NCBI GenBank assembly: GCA_018105865.1
Contig: CM030841.1
Location: forward strand, 7,194,229-7,258,228
Source of the DNA: Metaphire vulgaris
Lineage: Eukaryota; Annelida; Clitellata; Crassiclitellata; Megascolecidae
Length of the DNA stretch: 64,000 nt
Direction: 5' to 3'
Shown here: piece after piece, positions 42,840 through 53,713 of the stretch
Layout of the letters: each line of letters begins with the position of its first letter
Position numbering within the stretch: position 1 is the stretch's first letter
Program-made: the position numbers and the translations under genes
Notes under the pieces: model-generated
Databases searched by the model: none
Seen by the model: the letters and a program-made list of their open reading frames with translations, nothing else
Told to the model about the DNA's origin: nothing

Positions 42840-45800
42840 ATGCCTCCTTTGAAGATATTTCCGAAACAAGGGGAAGGTACAGAAAATGGACAGACTGATG
42901 GAAATGAAAAGGAATACTCTGAAGGAGAGTCTTTATTGAGAAAGGCGTTTTTGCCGATGACTTTTATTATGAGACTTCTTGGATTGTATTTCGTCAAGAC
43001 AGATGGTGGACCGAGAAAAGAATATTATTCTCGTATTTACAGCATCATTATGGTGATTGTTCTCTGGATCAACGCCGTCAGAATATTCACAGTGTTGAAA
43101 CCTTATGACACGTTCGAAACAGGACTTTTAGCAAAAGGTCCAATGATAATTGGCCAGATGAAGTTGGCTGTTGTAGTTACTTCTTGCTACAAACTCAATT
43201 CAAGCGGGAAATTAGAAACGCTTTTTAAGAGCTTTGGCAAAGAGCTGAATTGTCGTCAGTTGAAGCAAATCAGAATTAAAGTGATAGTTTGGGCCACAGT
43301 TACATGGCTTTACATTATAATTAATGCCATTGGTAATATATATAGTGCATATTTTGTGGGGAACAAATATTTTAACATACTATGGATGGCGCCATTTGTT
43401 TCACTGATCCCCATCAGCGACAGCTTTCTTAGAAACATTTTGCAGGCATCGTTTCTTATTTTGCAATTGTACGTTATTTGTTTTCATTTCGTCCCTTTAA
43501 TGTGGAACTTTCTGATCGCTTCTCTTTTTTGTGACGGATTTAAGAATTGCACCAGAGATTTCTTTATTGACTTAAAAGAAGGAAAGAGCCCAAGAGCGAA
43601 CACATTCGAGGCAATGAGAAAGAGACATCAAATGTTATGCCAAATGGTTCGAGATGTTGACAAATACATGTGCCTGATAAACGCTGCGTACTTCGTTGGG
43701 TATATTAGCATCGTCATCATAGATCTGTACGCATTTTTGACTATTCCACAAAGGACCGCACTATCTTTTTTTCTATTCATGGATCTACTGTTTTTCTTCG
43801 GCTGCCTATCCGGAGTCTTTCTACTCGCCTATGGAGGAATCATCGTGAATAACTCGGTAAGCTGTACGTATGTAGTTTTATATTAAACTAGATTCAAGTA
43901 CATGTAGACTGAAAGATACCATTGTTTTAAATGCCATGTCAGTAATATAATAAAAGAAGGTATTCGTTGTCTATATCGGAGTCTCCAAAGTAAAGCCCGC
44001 GAGCCTCTAATGTAGTCGTATGATTTGCAAATGGAAATTATTGGTGTGCAATCCAGTGATATTTTGAACGACAAAATTAAGGAAGGAAATTTGATAGAAT
44101 TCTATCGATGCCTTCCATGTGAGCAGTTTATTCACTTTAAAAAGTTTGCTTGTAAATTCATTTCTGCTTTCGGACTACATATTTGTGCGAAAAGACATGT
44201 TCTCATATGAAGCATTATCTGATGAACCTTTAAAAGTTTTACTAATTATAGGGACGACACAATTTGAACCGCAGTTTTACGTAATTTTGTCAGAAATGCA
44301 CCAGTGTCATTAATTTCAGAGAATTTTCACAGTATTATCTTCATGAACATGCATCCGGTTCAGAGACAAAGAGGAAAGAGATTCCTATAATGGATTTTTG
44401 CATGTTTTTCATTTCTTGCCGCGGGCCGGATTAAAGGCCTTGGCGGGCCTTACTTTGGAGACCCCAGGTCTAGTTTACACTGGCGGCACGTAGACAGTTG
44501 CTTTTCTGTTATTTCTGCTTTCACAGCGCATACTGGCAGGCTAGCCAACAATTATGTGCATTATCAAATGAAGTTTCTGCTTCATTGTTTCCATTTCGTT
44601 AATTCGAGGTGCAGGCAGACAATGATAACAGAATATAGGCATATTCTATGCAAATATTCGTCGGTCATATCGCACCTCTGCATGATATTCGCATGTCTGA
44701 ATGAAATTTAGTAATTCTTCCTCATTTGAGTATTCTACAGTGCAAAATCATCTCACCTAATGATATGCTTAGTGACTAATATTCACTTGCATTTTCAATT
44801 TAAGATTGCTGCCAAATTCATCGTATTCTTTTCATACGCAGGCTCATAAAATGTTCGTGAAAATCCAGAATGTCCATTTAACCAATTTGAGCGCTGTAAC
44901 GATTGGTCAGGTATGAAATAGTTTTAATTCATATAACATGTTTCTAGTTTGCTCTTTGAACAGGAAACCTGCGCCAATTACTCGAAGACAAACGTTGCTA
45001 CTGCCATTCATTTACATACAGAATCCTTGCTGTGATTAGCTATCCGATGTGTACTATTAATGAAGTCTGATCATAGATTAAAATAACTCATTCAGAAACT
45101 CTGAAATTTTTTGAATTTTCTATTCAATCACATTAGCTATAGGAAAACGACCTAAAATTCATTCGTTGTCACAAACTCACAAATGGTGTCTCTGAGCACT
45201 ATCATCCTTAATAAATACATTGAGTATAAACAGGAACGTAAAAAAGTAACAGTGATAGGGCCTAGTGATAACAGTGATAACCAGACCTTTTACGCATGGG
45301 GCCGAGAATTAAGGTGACCATTTGTCATCTTGGCTTTCGCTTAGCTAAATGCCCATGTTCTTTCAATTGTTACTTTATAAAGTGTAAGTGCATGTTTATT
45401 AATTTTTCGCAAGACCGTAGAATTATTAACAATATCGTTGTGTCAAAGAAATAGTGGTTTGTGTCTTTTGCAGATAATTGTGTTTTTGAACCGCTTAAGC
45501 GGAGAGCCGATTGGATTCACGATTTTAGGAATTGTTGTCATCGATCGAAACACAATTTTAACGGTGAGTAATTACGATGAAAGCTCTAAAATCGCACGTA
45601 GAGGCTCAGTCAGATCTAATTGATTCCATTCAACCCGTCCGTGTGTCGCAGTTAATTTCATAAAAAAACTGGTATGCGAGACCTTTGGTTCAATGTTAGA
45701 CAGGAGGCAAAGCTCGATTCCCGGGTCTGATTGGTAGCGTGTGCAAACGAAATGTATTTACAGTATTCATCTAGTTATTTGTCTATCTATATACCTAAGA

Positions 45801-46063
45801 CTGTCAGCATCTCGTATCTTGCAGTTGGATATGCCAACTGTTAGCGTGACAATACTTCGTCGTATAGGACTTTTGACGATTTCACTGCAAAGTACAATAA
45901 GCCACTTGTTTACTTGAGTACTTAACATGCAGCATCATATGCATATAACGTGTCGATTGTTGTGTAGATTTTAGGACTCTTGATCACCTACTTCCTCCTG
46001 ATCATCCAAATGGCTCCACCGGCAACTTCGCCCTTTAAAGGAGGCAACTACTCATTTACATAG
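42840..46063 (+). CDS. Gustatory receptor-like (GRL) seven-transmembrane chemoreceptor, gene C
   Basis: Four exons: 42840-43856 (339 codons), 44842-44910 (23), 45474-45563 (30) and 45968-46063 (31 plus stop), 423 residues, phase-0 introns. Predicted hydrophobic segments lie near 66-84, 100-118, 145-166, 192-222, 280-301 and 309-332 in exon 1; TM7 is in exon 4 with ITYFLLIIQ (T399, Y400, Q406). The C-terminus is the short form ending NYSFT. The closest relative is gene D: by eye about 88% identity over exon 1, and one substitution (Gly to Arg in exon 3) over exons 2-4. Intron 1 holds a hAT remnant shared with D. Expected to be a ligand-gated channel subunit in sensory cells (family knowledge); no ligand can be inferred. 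The first in-frame Met matches the conserved start in D. Confidence 0.87.
43977..44467 (+). mobile_element. hAT remnant in GRL C intron 1
   Basis: About 491 bp with ends CGGAGTCTCCAAAGTAAAGC and GCCTTACTTTGGAGACCCCAG, flanked by GTCTATAT and GTCTAGTT. Internally 44025-44210 encodes IEFYRCLPCEQFIHFKKFA and FISAFG, the C-terminal region of GTF2IRD2/ZBED-type hAT transposases (LIEFYxxLPxExFPxLKxFA). It is the orthologous insertion to 54852-55339. Confidence 0.75.
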
Positions 46064-46318
46064 TGACGAGACGTCATTTCTTGACAAGGGAAGTTCATCT
46101 GTAACAGAACATAACTGAAACACTCATTGAGTAGAATTAGACGCAGATATATGAAATGCGAGACTACCGAGCAGCTTAATCAATTATATAATTGATCATA
46201 TTTTGTTAAATTAGTTTTTATAGACCTGCCTTAGCTTAAATTGTATAATAATCTCTATAGTGCACATGTCCATATTGTACAAGTCAGTATCGTGCACATG
46301 GCTTGACGAGTATAAGAT

Positions 46319-46324
46319 AATAAA
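46319..46324 (+). promoter_or_regulatory. Candidate polyadenylation signal of GRL C
   Basis: AATAAA about 255 bp after the stop. The same signal is found at 57236 after gene D. Confidence 0.4.
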
Positions 46325-46704
46325 ATGCTGAGAAATAATTTTAACTTTATCTCTTTTTAAAGATGTCGTGGTGCTTTTAGATCAGAACATATAGTTGAAC
46401 ATTTATAATTGACCCCGTCACCCCATACTATCATATTCGACAAAGAAAGCGTCTCTCCGTTATTTGGTTAACTTAATAAACTGAAGTGCACCAGAATGAG
46501 AACTATCACTGTGTGGCAGTACTTAATGGAACGAGACCTAACTTATCTACTAGCTAAATTACTCTAAGTATCAGCTCGATCCATTATCAAACCACCAAAC
46601 ATCCGAACTAAATGCGAGTAAACGATGATCGCTCTACAGGCATTTTTGATCAAATTTACTGGTTAGTCATTGACAGAAAAGCAGTGAATTCAATTTATAA
46701 CCCT

Positions 46705-46915
46705 TGGAGCTCAAAGGGGCCCATTTGGCCGCCGAGAGGGGCAGGGGCAAATACACTGGGCGGGCGTCCTGTAGAGGCTGGGGCCGGTGAGGTATTAACA
46801 TCTTGAAAAAGACTAGCAAGAAAAGGTCATCATCAGTTTTTCACACTTGTTAGGGGCCCGTGACTTCCCTTCTGCACAAAGGCCCGGAATTTCTCTCGAC
46901 GGGCCTGCGCACAGA
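46705..46915. mobile_element. MITE-like element, family GGCCGCCGAGAGGGG, copy a (unit 1)
   Basis: Starts near TTGGCCGCCGAGAGGGGC and ends near CTCTCGACGGGCCTGCGCA, with AAGGTCATC and GGGGCCCG inner words shared with the element that flanks 48664-50170. Boundaries are approximate; repeated in unit 2 at about 57620-57835. Confidence 0.5.
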
Positions 46916-47239
46916 CACTCACACTCGCAAACAAATACACACTGACACAGTAGGCCTATGTTTAAAAATAAAAGATCGAGATGATGACTGAAGATTGTAG
47001 ATGATAGTTTTCTGCAATTAAATTTTATTTAAATGCGTCCTAGTACGCGATGGCAAATGCATCTTTCACACTTCTATGAATGCTTACAGGTTTGTATAAG
47101 ATTCTTATCTAATGTTCTATATATCGACTTCTTAAATCTGCCATTCCTGATGCATATTCTTCAAATGTTCTCTTGGTCTCGTAGTTACTAAAAAATAGCT
47201 GTATAAAATCGATCGATGCTATTTAGTTAATTAGTTAAT

Positions 47240-47890
47240 ATGCCAACTTACATAGCGCTATACTGTAGTCATAGCATGCCAAGATCAAGAGCATTTTAGA
47301 CGTTGCACTTGAACGAGATGCTAAAAAGTGTGTCTTTAGTCTCTTTGCAAACAATTCAAGATTAGTCGCATTGGTCACACTGTCCAGAGGATGGGATTCC
47401 ACGGGTAAAAGACCTCTCCCCAAATTTCACTCTCTTAGACAGGGGATTCACCAATTGGACCCGATTACAAGGACAAAAACTGCCAGCGACGATCAGTGAG
47501 AGGGGGCCTATAGACAAGTTTTGCTAGGTAGACTGGACAGGCAGGATCGTTAATGGGGACATAATGCAGGCCAGTATCTCTTGTAGATGATGCGTTCTGG
47601 GATACGCATCCAATGCTGTTTGTCCTTGAGTAAAGAGGTGACATGTCCACCCCATCTACCGCCTTCAGACCACAGGACAATGTGAATACCGTCGATAACG
47701 AACGGTGCACGGATGAGAAAGTACTTCCGTTGCACGCATCGCCGATAGTGGTCACAAACGCTCTGCAAGAACTGATGAAAACATCTAGGCCGTCGCTGAT
47801 GGTACTACGAGAGCACAGGTGGAACTCGAAGCCAGCGAAACTCGTAAAGAAGTGGTGTCGCATGATCAGATCTTCTAGCTCGATAGACTA
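47240..47890 (-). mobile_element. CR1/L2-like LINE 3' part, unit 1 copy
   Basis: Minus-strand frames contain FFTSFAGFEFHLCS, CLLQSVCDHYRRC, IRAPFVIDGIHIVLWSEG, HWMRIPERIIYK and CPVYLAKLVYR, typical of the LINE region 3' of RT, with frame changes. The 3' end is near 47240 (AGCGCTATGTAAG on the minus strand). The unit 2 copy at 58160-58800 differs mainly by one-base homopolymer changes. Confidence 0.6.
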
Positions 47891-48479
47891 GACGTCCTGC
47901 TGTCCTGAGCACAGACTGAAGTCTAGCGCAGCCTAGAGTAAACTACAGTGATACTGTAGGAGTGGCATGACCAGAGATACCACTAAGGATTTTAGAAGAG
48001 AAAGTCGAATCGAGTTTTGAATATTTCCAATCGCCCGGACTCCAAAACAGATCGCCCGGCCCCCGGGCATTTGCCCGTTCCCCATCTCGACGGGCCTGTC
48101 TAGAACAACGTAGCTGACCCTCATCGGCATGGGGTTGGCCTTTCACATATTGTTTTGTGCGATCGACGCAAGAAATATTTACCTCATTCTTTTCTTATTA
48201 ATATTACTGACATCAAAATTTAAGTTAAACTGTCAGAGTGTAGCGCTATAATTCTGTATACCTTCTTCTGTCAAAAAGACTGACTTGTTTCCGGTTTTGT
48301 AGACAGACTGTTAGTCAGGAGCTGACAATTTTATACAATGCATTTTTTATCGACATCAATCTCATCTTGTCAGAAATCGAAAATCTAGTAAAAACGAACC
48401 TCGTCAGCGTATATCCAATATGTAACAAAATCTCTAAGTCTTTTCAACAAAATTAGCGGCGAATCGACAATAACTAATT

Positions 48480-50345
48480 GTGACGACTGGGACTCAAGGC
48501 CGCCGAGAGGGGGTCAGGGGACAAGTGCACAGGGGCCCGGAGGTCTGGAGGGGGCCCTGGCCGATGATGAATATGTATAATTAACAATAATACCAATAGG
48601 AACACTAAAGAAAGTTTACGATGCTAAGTTGTGGAGAGAGGCCCGGCGGGGAAGAGGGGCCCGCAGTGTTGTATCAGTTAACTGTAACTGTAACTGAGAT
48701 ATCAGTTAACTGAAAAATAACAAATCAGTTAACTGTAACTGTAACTGTAACTATAACTGAAAAATCCCAATAACTGTAACTGTAACCGAAAAGTAAATAA
48801 CTGAAATAGTTAAAATAACTGAATAATGACAAACTTAAGAAGTCAAACACCACACAAAAAGATCTTCGATTGAACACGTTGAAACTCTCTATCTTCCGAA
48901 ATTATTTATGTCATGTTTAATGTTTATGGACCAAATAATCTGCTTGCCATTTTTAATTGTACTGATAATTATGTTAATGTAAATATATCTGACTTTGGTG
49001 GGTGGTCTCGGGAAATCTTTGTATAGCCGGTTATTGTCTTCTCGGCTCTAAACTTTGTAGTCGGGGCCAACAATAGGCATCTATCAGGCCGCAAGGGTCG
49101 AGCTCCCTCCCCGATTTGAGAGGTTAGAGTAGGGTAGTGAGGGGAAAACATTGGGGTTGTGTCCCCCACTTTTTCTAGGTGTACTATGACTGAATAAACA
49201 GCCCGTCAAATAGACCAAGCCGGCGGAAGAGTTTTGCTCCACTCCCCTCAATACCTCCGCTCTCAGTGACTTTTAAACTTTAATTACTGTAGCCTACTTT
49301 GTCCACAAGGTCAATCAATGGTCAGTTTGACCTCGTTAACTGCCACCGATAAACAAAAAAAAACACTGGGATTTTAAAGAAAGTGATTTTCTTAATTTAA
49401 AGGTTTGGTTATACTTTTTCATTTGATTTCTTTATATAGAGATAGGCCTTATTACTTTTTAACATTTGTTGATGTAGATCTTAATATCTTGACATAAAAT
49501 CGATATTTTAGATTTTAATAGGGAGGAATTCACATTTGCACAAAATGAAAATTTTGCCTTATAAAGTTTATATGACCCGGAATTAGATACCATGAAACTC
49601 GAATATATATAAGTTTTTATCACAGTACCTTGAGCTTCGATATAGCGAAATTCTACAGTTGATTTTGTTTTACAGCATTACCTTTTTTGCTTTTTAAATT
49701 TTGTGATTCAAATTGAAATTGTTTTTGGTTTTTCCCTTTCTGCCTTTTTCTGTTTTACAGAGGTCGGTCATTGTCCTTGATCCTTGTAATTGGAGGTCAG
49801 TCCTTTTGGTCCTTGCGCTTGGGAAGTAGGACCTCGTCCTTATCCTTTTCCTTGGGGGTCGTTCCTCGTCCTTAGGGTCAACCTTGTTAGCATCACTGAT
49901 GTTTTGATGGACATGCATGTGATATATGCACATATAAGTAGATTTTTCAATCAATTAGAGTGAATAGAGTTTTAAGAAAAAGCATCAAAATTTCATTAAT
50001 GTGTTCGGTGGCGATTAACTGAAAATAACTGAAAAATAATTAACTGTAACTGAAACTGTAACTGAAAAATGACAATAACTTTAACTGTAACTATAACTGG
50101 AAAATAATTTCAATAACTTTAACTGTAACTGAAAAATAATCAATAAGTTGCAATAACTGATACAACACTGGGGGACTGGGACCTGTGGACACAGCAGAAG
50201 AAACAGCGTGAAAAGAGTGACAAGTTGGAACCACCCCGGTGAAATTAATGACGAGCAAAAAGAGGTCGTCAGCAAATTTTAAGACTTCCTAGGGGCCCGC
50301 CGGTCATTCTGCACAGGGGCCCGGAATTTGTCTCGTCGGGCCTTC
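48480..50345. mobile_element. MITE-like element, family GGCCGCCGAGAGGGG, copy b, split by a hAT insertion (unit 1)
   Basis: The left part (48492-48663, starting AAGGCCGCCGAGAGGGG) and right part (50171-50340, ending CTCGTCGGGCCTT) are imperfect inverted ends of one element. Their inner sequence is interrupted by the 48664-50170 hAT element, so the hAT arrived later. Confidence 0.5.
48664..50170. mobile_element. Non-autonomous hAT-like element with TAACTG subterminal arrays (unit 1)
   Basis: A 1507-bp element with perfect 17-bp inverted ends CAGTGTTGTATCAGTTA and TAACTGATACAACACTG. Both subterminal regions (to ~48830 and from ~50015) are arrays of AACTGTAACTG units. The flanking octamers GGGGCCCG and GGGGACTG match at 6 of 8. 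No transposase frame. The layout parallels 37886-38779, which uses a different unit. Confidence 0.75.
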
Positions 50346-50783
50346 TGGGACTAGTGACTGTAGATTTCGTCAGCAGCGTTTGTTACGTAAAGAAAAACGC
50401 AATCTACTACAACATTACGAAACTGAATACTGATCAAATCAAGTCATAATTACTTCAGCTACTAGCATTACCGTTTGGTTTAACTAATAGATTGACATGT
50501 TCTGCCCGGAAGCGGACAAAATTAGTTTTCTTAGCGCAAGTTCGCAATAAACATTTGTATAGCGCTATTTGGCTAGGAAAATAGAACAAAATGTTATCTC
50601 CGGCACTTATAATTTAGTTCAATTTACTAAGCTGAAGTTTTAAACTATATGAAATTTTTTAATGTCATGTGACCACTATTCGTATTCGTTTTGACCACCA
50701 CTATTCGAACGAATACGAATAGACTATTCGTCACACTATTCGGCTCCGAAGCAAATACGAAGCGAATATTCGGTGCAGCCCTA

Positions 50784-50784
<1 letters not shown>

Positions 50785-50855
<71 letters not shown>
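50785..50855. repeat. (TTA)n microsatellite, unit 1
   Basis: Adjoins the tail of the minus-strand SINE. The run is a few units shorter in unit 2 (61685-61750). Confidence 0.95.
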
Positions 50856-50857
<2 letters not shown>

Positions 50858-51140
50858 AAGTCAAAGTCAAAGTCAAAGTCCTTCCCCGAGCCTCACGGGC
50901 TCATAAGGCGGCACTGATCTCCGTTTCTATAGCCCTCAGCCAGGCGTGCAATGTCACGGATACGGGACTAGTGTATCGCATAGCGTACCTGTTTGACTTA
51001 TCGCAGAGATTTTTTACTACTGCTCCTCATTTTACCACCGCGAAAAAGGCTGAGTCGACCTTTAGGGCTCCTGCGGGACTCGAACCCGCGACCTCCTGCT
51101 CCATCGTCCAACGTTGTTACCACTCTGCTAACTTCCCGCC

Positions 51141-51141
<1 letters not shown>
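50856..51141 (-). mobile_element. tRNA-derived SINE, copy 3 (unit 1)
   Basis: On the minus strand: A box TAGCAGAGTGGT (51130-51119), B box GGTTCGAGTCC (51086-51076), body, and a (GACTTT)n tail (50856-50880). The head closely matches the 18401 copy. Framed by TTA microsatellites on both sides. Confidence 0.8.

Positions 51142-51142
<1 letters not shown>

Positions 51143-51209
<67 letters not shown>
51143..51209. repeat. (TTA)n microsatellite, unit 1
   Basis: Lies between the SINE head and a LINE 3' tail. Shorter in unit 2 (62040-62087). Confidence 0.95.
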
Positions 51210-51640
51210 CTACGACAATTTATATAGCGCAGTAACATAACTGGAGCTAAAGTCAAGAGCGCTTTACAAAGGAGTCACTTATAGGATATGTTAAATAAGT
51301 GTGTCTTTAGGAGCTTCTCAAAACAGCCAACGGAATTTGCATTAATCACATCGCTCGGCAGCGACTTCCCACAGGGCTGGATTTTCCCGCGTGACTGATC
51401 TTTCGCCGAACACGGCAGTCTTTGAAGGCGGAGGGACGATCAACAATGTCCGACTACTGGATCGAAGTTCCGCCCGTCTGTCATCCGTCGTCGCCCTGCA
51501 TACGAGTGCTGATATGTAATCAGGACAGGTGGTGTCGTTCAGGGCCCGATATGTAATCAGGCGTCGCTTGTAGGTGAAGCGTTCTCGAATCCCAAGCTAG
51601 TGAAGCTTGTTTCTAAGCAACGTTGTCACGTGATCGTTTC
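51210..51640 (-). mobile_element. CR1/L2-like LINE 3' end, unit 1 copy
   Basis: Minus-strand frames give LGIRERFTYKRRLITYRALN, CPDYISALVCRATTDDRRA, SRTLLIVPPPSKTAVFGE, then after a frameshift SLPSDVINAN and LLKTHLFNISYK, followed by a tail with GCGCTATATAAATTG. A decayed copy; the unit 2 copy is at 62087-62510. Confidence 0.75.
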
Positions 51641-53403
51641 AGCGGGCTCCATAGATCAGGCGAGAAAATGCATTGAGCACCGGCGTGAAAGGAGAAGATC
51701 ATAGGCTATAGAAGATTTGTGCACAAGACGACACATGACACAAATAACCAGCAACAACGGAAACCAATGATCTATCTATACTCGAAGAGATCGTCAGAGA
51801 GCTGAAAAAGGTTGAGAGTAAAAATGCAGTCGATTCAGAAAACTTAACAACAGAGATACTACTTTTAACAGAAGACATTGAGATCAGAAAATCAACAGAA
51901 ATCACACATATATATATATGCTATGACAAATGAGTCCCCGACAGAAGAACTGTGCGGATCGAGTTTCATGGCCAGGTCGGAAAAATCGTGCGCTGTAGAA
52001 TGCAAGAAACATTGAATAGAAAGCATAGTAAACCATATGACAAATCCAATCTTGTAAGTACTTCTGATGAGAACACGGAGTCAAATAGGCCTAAAAGATA
52101 ATTTAAATAAAGAACAGTAAGGGTTAAAAGATGATAGTGGATAGTGTGTGTAGGAACGCTATATCTATACTGATTATGCTGAGCGAGAGATGCATAGAAA
52201 GACAAACGATCTATACTGCGATCCGGGACGTCTGGCATGAGATCCGCAAGTCTGACATGAGATCCGGAATGTCTGGCATCAGATCCGGAATGTACTTTTT
52301 ATTCGTTATGGTCTTTTATTGTTTACTTTACAATATTGGCATAATAAGAAGAACTGCAAAGATTAGCAGACAAATTCAGAGAAGCAGGCGGAAGAAAAGA
52401 ACTGAAATTTGACACAAAAAGACATTTGCAATAGTAATTGCAAAGCACTAAAAGTGTCTAAGTGCAAGATAGACCTACTTATAAACGGAAGATAAATAAA
52501 ACAAATAGCATAATAATACTTGAGAACCATTATTAAAAGCGATGGTAGAAGTGCCAATGATGATAAAGTAAGAAACGGCATCGAAAAATCGGAATAGAAA
52601 CGAAGGTAGAAATATGACGACAAGCAAATAATCTCCAAGAAACTCGACAGAGATCATATTTTTCAAATTGTCAAAAATGTTGCTGCGTTACTGACATCTG
52701 CAAATACGCAGCCACTTGGATTTCGCTACTTCTTAATTTTCTATAGATAGCCTACGCCAACAATTTTGTCCATTAGGCCTAATCTCTACGCAATTAGGCC
52801 TATTGGATAAAGAAACTCGATGGCTGGGCCAAGAGAGTTGTTGATTTAGACCTAAATGAGCGAAACGTTTGACAAAGTAAAAGCGGTCTAATGGTTGTAA
52901 TGTAACACAATCTTAGCAACATAGATAGCAACATTAATTGATGTTCACATGCGACGTAACAGCAGGTAGGTTTTGGATGACAGAACTAATTGCCATTGAC
53001 AAGAAATTGCAAAGGCCACAAGATTATGACAAATTATGAAGTGATGTTTTAAAGGCTACCGCAAAAATGTCTTGAATTCAAACATTATTTTGAATCAACG
53101 ATTGCAATTTTCTTGAAGCAATTAGACAGCTCGATATTTTCATCTTAGTAACATGACACTGATGCTGATATTTCAGTGCCGTTATATGCGTTAATGCATA
53201 AAAGTAAAACATATAAATTGCATTACTAACATTGATTGATTTACTCAAAATTATAAAACACTAATTAGCTAAGCATACATGCGAAAATTTGAGTTGTTTG
53301 ATGAATATTAAGAATTGAAAGTAAAATATTTCTAAACTGTAGTTGTAGTTTTGCACGAAGGTGTCGTGTTTCTGCTTTGCTTATGTCATGTTATGCGTTG
53401 TTC

Positions 53404-53438
53404 CATTACGAAATTGCTATTGAACAGTCAAATAAAAA
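53404..53438 (+). promoter_or_regulatory. Upstream element shared by GRL D and GRL A
   Basis: Counterpart of 22593-22628, 81-115 bp before the TATA-like box. Gene C keeps only the left half (ATTACAAAATTGCTATT near 42570) because about 45 bp are missing there. Confidence 0.5.
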
Positions 53439-53518
53439 TTCACATTAATTCTCCGGTCATCTTGCTCCGTTGAAATATTAAACGGCATGCATTTCAAACA
53501 TAGACTGCACATTTATTG

Positions 53519-53527
53519 TATATAAAG
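53519..53527 (+). promoter_or_regulatory. TATA-like box of GRL D
   Basis: TATATAAAG followed by GAAGAGGTCGCGGTGACT, conserved with GRL C; about 190 bp before the start codon. Confidence 0.55.
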
Positions 53528-53713
53528 AAGAGGTCGCGGTGACTGAAGAGGCAGCTGTTTAATTACGTGCTGCGCGCCAGTAGACACGAGAAACAAAACT
53601 GCACATTATCACGACAATTACATGCATATTTATGGATATATTTTAAATTTCTTTTAGTTACGAAGTCAAGGTCCTTCAATAACTTTGATTTTTAAGCGCG
53701 AATGATCAAAACG

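Larger units (their letters stand above)
41186..52031. repeat. Tandem segmental duplication, unit 1 (carries GRL C)
   Basis: The first of three ~10.85-10.87-kb units in head-to-tail order. The anchor word ACCATATGAC occurs at 41186, 52032 and 62906. From about 44.7 kb to its end this unit is nearly identical to 55.6-62.9 kb, whereas its first ~2.7 kb (upstream DNA and exon 1 of GRL C) is visibly diverged from 52.0-54.7 kb. Included repeats: hAT remnant, two LINE tails, nested MITEs and a SINE, all copied in unit 2. Confidence 0.9.

Noticed and set aside
47643..47891. 82-codon plus-strand frame conserved in both units (also 58552-58800)
   Set aside because: Antisense to LINE coding sequence; conservation follows from the recent duplication.
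51068..51141. tRNA gene on the minus strand (also at 18401, 29784, 61960)
   Set aside because: A and B boxes are present, but the ends do not form an acceptor stem and a SINE body and tail follow; repeated copies show a tRNA-derived SINE.
51699..52238. Minus-strand frames conserved in units 2 and 3 (51699-51905, 51966-52238)
   Set aside because: Short, without motifs, and preserved only because the duplicated DNA is nearly identical.
53702..53713. Upstream ATG as the start of GRL D
   Set aside because: The aligned codon in GRL C is ATA, and the protein alignment begins at the ATG at 53714.
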